Notes under the pieces: generated by a model
The model's input: the letters and a program-made list of their open reading frames with translations, nothing else
Databases searched by the model: none
What the model was told of the DNA's origin: nothing
In this document: positions 63,036 to 64,000 of the stretch, one piece after another
How positions within the stretch are numbered: the stretch's first letter is position 1
Layout of the letters: each line of letters opens with the position of its first letter
DNA from: Marinifilum sp. N1E240
GTDB taxonomy: Bacteria > Bacteroidota > Bacteroidia > Bacteroidales > Marinifilaceae
Assembly (NCBI RefSeq): GCF_009295825.1
Contig: NZ_WHKF01000006.1
Location: forward strand, 181,917-245,916
Direction of reading: 5' to 3'
DNA length: 64,000 bases
Made by a program: the position numbers and the translations under genes

Positions 63036-63835
63036 ATAGTTGTTTCACTATCTGTATTTTGCAGTAGATCTATTTCAAATTCAAGAACAGCAATAGCTGA
63101 ATGCCAAGCATTTTGTTTCTCTAGAGGTAAAGTTTTTAAAAGTTCTTTCAATAGTGTCAATTCCTTTTTGGCAATAGAAAAATTTCTCTGATAAAGGTTA
63201 TAAAATGATTTCAACCAATGACAATTTATTTTATCACCCTCCTTTTGCTCCGCCTTTTCAAATAAACTGACCATTTTACTTTTGTCATCACACATTCCAT
63301 TAAATATATACAATTGAAGGAGTGATAGATGATCATTATTATTGAGAAATTTCTCCTCGTCTTTCATATCTAATGTGAAAATGCCACCAATTACTTTGTT
63401 TTCATATATTTTGCATGCACTAGCGTAAGAATAAGGTTGACAAGTTTCTTCAAAACATCTATTTTGAGGATTATAGTTTGTTAAAAAAGCCAATCCTTTA
63501 GTATCATTCTTTCCGTTTTCGATAATTGATACAGAAAATCTATATGGTACAGATTTTCCTGTTTTTACAAAAAACTGAACTCCTAAAGACAATCTTAAAC
63601 CTGCAACAATTTCGTTTGAAATATAAGTTAGTTCATCAATAGATATTTGTTCATATATTCCACCTTTCAGGAAGCAATTTGAATAAATAGCATGATTTAA
63701 ATAAAACCTATCTAATGGAACTTTATATTCAGCTCTGGATTTTATGTAGCGCATTTCTACATTTGAATGTTTTTGTCCAATTACATTAAAATAGGTACAA
63801 ATTAATAGGAATAAAACTAACTTGATTTTTTTCAT
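63011..63835 (-). CDS. secreted protein of unknown function
   Basis: ATG at 63835 (MKKIKLVLFLLICTYFNVIGQ) gives 274 residues with a signal peptide. Mature part: RYIKSRAEYKVPLDRFYLNHAIYSNCFLKGGIYEQISIDELTYIS, then a TPR-like helical tail (LSLLQLYIFNGMCDDKSKMVSLFEKAEQKEGDKINCHWLKSFYNLYQRNFSIAKKELTLL). No family recognised. The last eight residues (MHNTRYIP) are encoded inside the 195-bp element. Confidence 0.6.
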   Translation of the reverse strand: MKKIKLVLFLLICTYFNVIGQKHSNVEMRYIKSRAEYKVPLDRFYLNHAIYSNCFLKGGIYEQISIDELTYISNEIVAGLRLSLGVQFFVKTGKSVPYRFSVSIIENGKNDTKGLAFLTNYNPQNRCFEETCQPYSYASACKIYENKVIGGIFTLDMKDEEKFLNNNDHLSLLQLYIFNGMCDDKSKMVSLFEKAEQKEGDKINCHWLKSFYNLYQRNFSIAKKELTLLKELLKTLPLEKQNAWHSAIAVLEFEIDLLQNTDSETTMHNTRYIP

Positions 63836-63870
63836 ATTTGATTTTGATTCTGTCCTTAAGTACAATTATG

Positions 63871-64000
63871 CACAACGGCAGTTTGTCTAAAAACTGATTA
63901 AACTGCTCAATTAAGCTTTAAATATAGCAGTTTTAAGGATACATAAAAATTGAAAATCCTTTTAATTTGAAATAGAATTGAGGTTCTTATTTGAGCCAAA
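63871..64000. repeat. start of another attC-like element, cut by the window edge
   Basis: GCACAACGGCAG at 63871 repeats the GCACAACGG start of the 62841 element in the same orientation, 35 bases before the last gene's start codon. Its partner arm would lie beyond the window. Confidence 0.4.

Noticed and set aside
1..64000. tRNA, rRNA, CRISPR arrays, prophage or integrase genes
   Set aside because: None of the expected motifs or repeats were seen; absence by eye is not proof.

Overview
The window looks like a chromosomal segment of a marine, anaerobic or facultatively anaerobic member of the Bacteroidota (Marinifilaceae/Marinilabiliales-like; this placement is inference). It is AT-rich. It has many Cys-lipidated and Sec-signal proteins of Bacteroidota type, several TAnnTTTG promoter elements, hybrid TPR/LuxR and AraC/TPR regulators, DUF4349 and DUF4251 proteins, a gene for a TetR regulator beside a secreted M3 peptidase, and RAYT/REP elements. 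I found no rRNA, tRNA, CRISPR array or prophage.

Region by region. 1-12.8 kb: the end of a GNAT gene, a DUF4349 lipoprotein, then a long minus-strand run of mostly unrecognised secreted, lipidated or membrane proteins (RDD, MORN, TlpA-like thioredoxin, zinc ribbons, a frameshifted BatD-like gene). 12.8-16.3 kb: an S41 peptidase carrying a nine-G tract, then a 1.2-kb gene-poor gap with two inverted repeats. 16.3-22.6 kb: thiol, redox and methyl-cycle genes: ovoA (ovothiol synthesis), an OxyR-type regulator overlapping an ABM-domain gene, and mtnN-luxS. 22.6-28.1 kb: U32 protein, M3 peptidase, TetR, STAS-like protein.

28.2-37.9 kb is the most coherent system. It encodes a PsrABC-type molybdopterin reductase (catalytic subunit, four-cluster ferredoxin, NrfD membrane anchor), a two-domain periplasmic rhodanese, a porin, an outer-membrane-type lipoprotein with four rhodanese-like modules in two tandem units, a further rhodanese lipoprotein, and a divergent FNR-type regulator that keeps all four iron-sulfur ligands. 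Together they suggest anaerobic respiration of polysulfide, thiosulfate or a related sulfur compound, with rhodaneses as sulfur carriers, as Sud does for Psr in Wolinella.

38-50 kb: an AraC-HTH/TPR sensor, ankyrin lipoprotein and acyltransferase; a three-gene secreted operon of unknown function facing a TPR-LuxR regulator; an amidohydrolase.

50-64 kb is an accessory region. Every gene is on the minus strand, most are unrelated secreted or membrane proteins, and several are separated by attC-like fold-back repeats. Two of these repeats are clearly related (about 53.6 and 57.1 kb). One 195-bp element has nested inverted arms and overlaps the end of a gene. An ORF-less group II intron sits in another such element. 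A RAYT gene with REP palindromes and a RAYT remnant are also present. The pattern resembles an integrase-less cassette array (CALIN-like), but the core sites depart from the canonical attC consensus and no integrase gene is visible.
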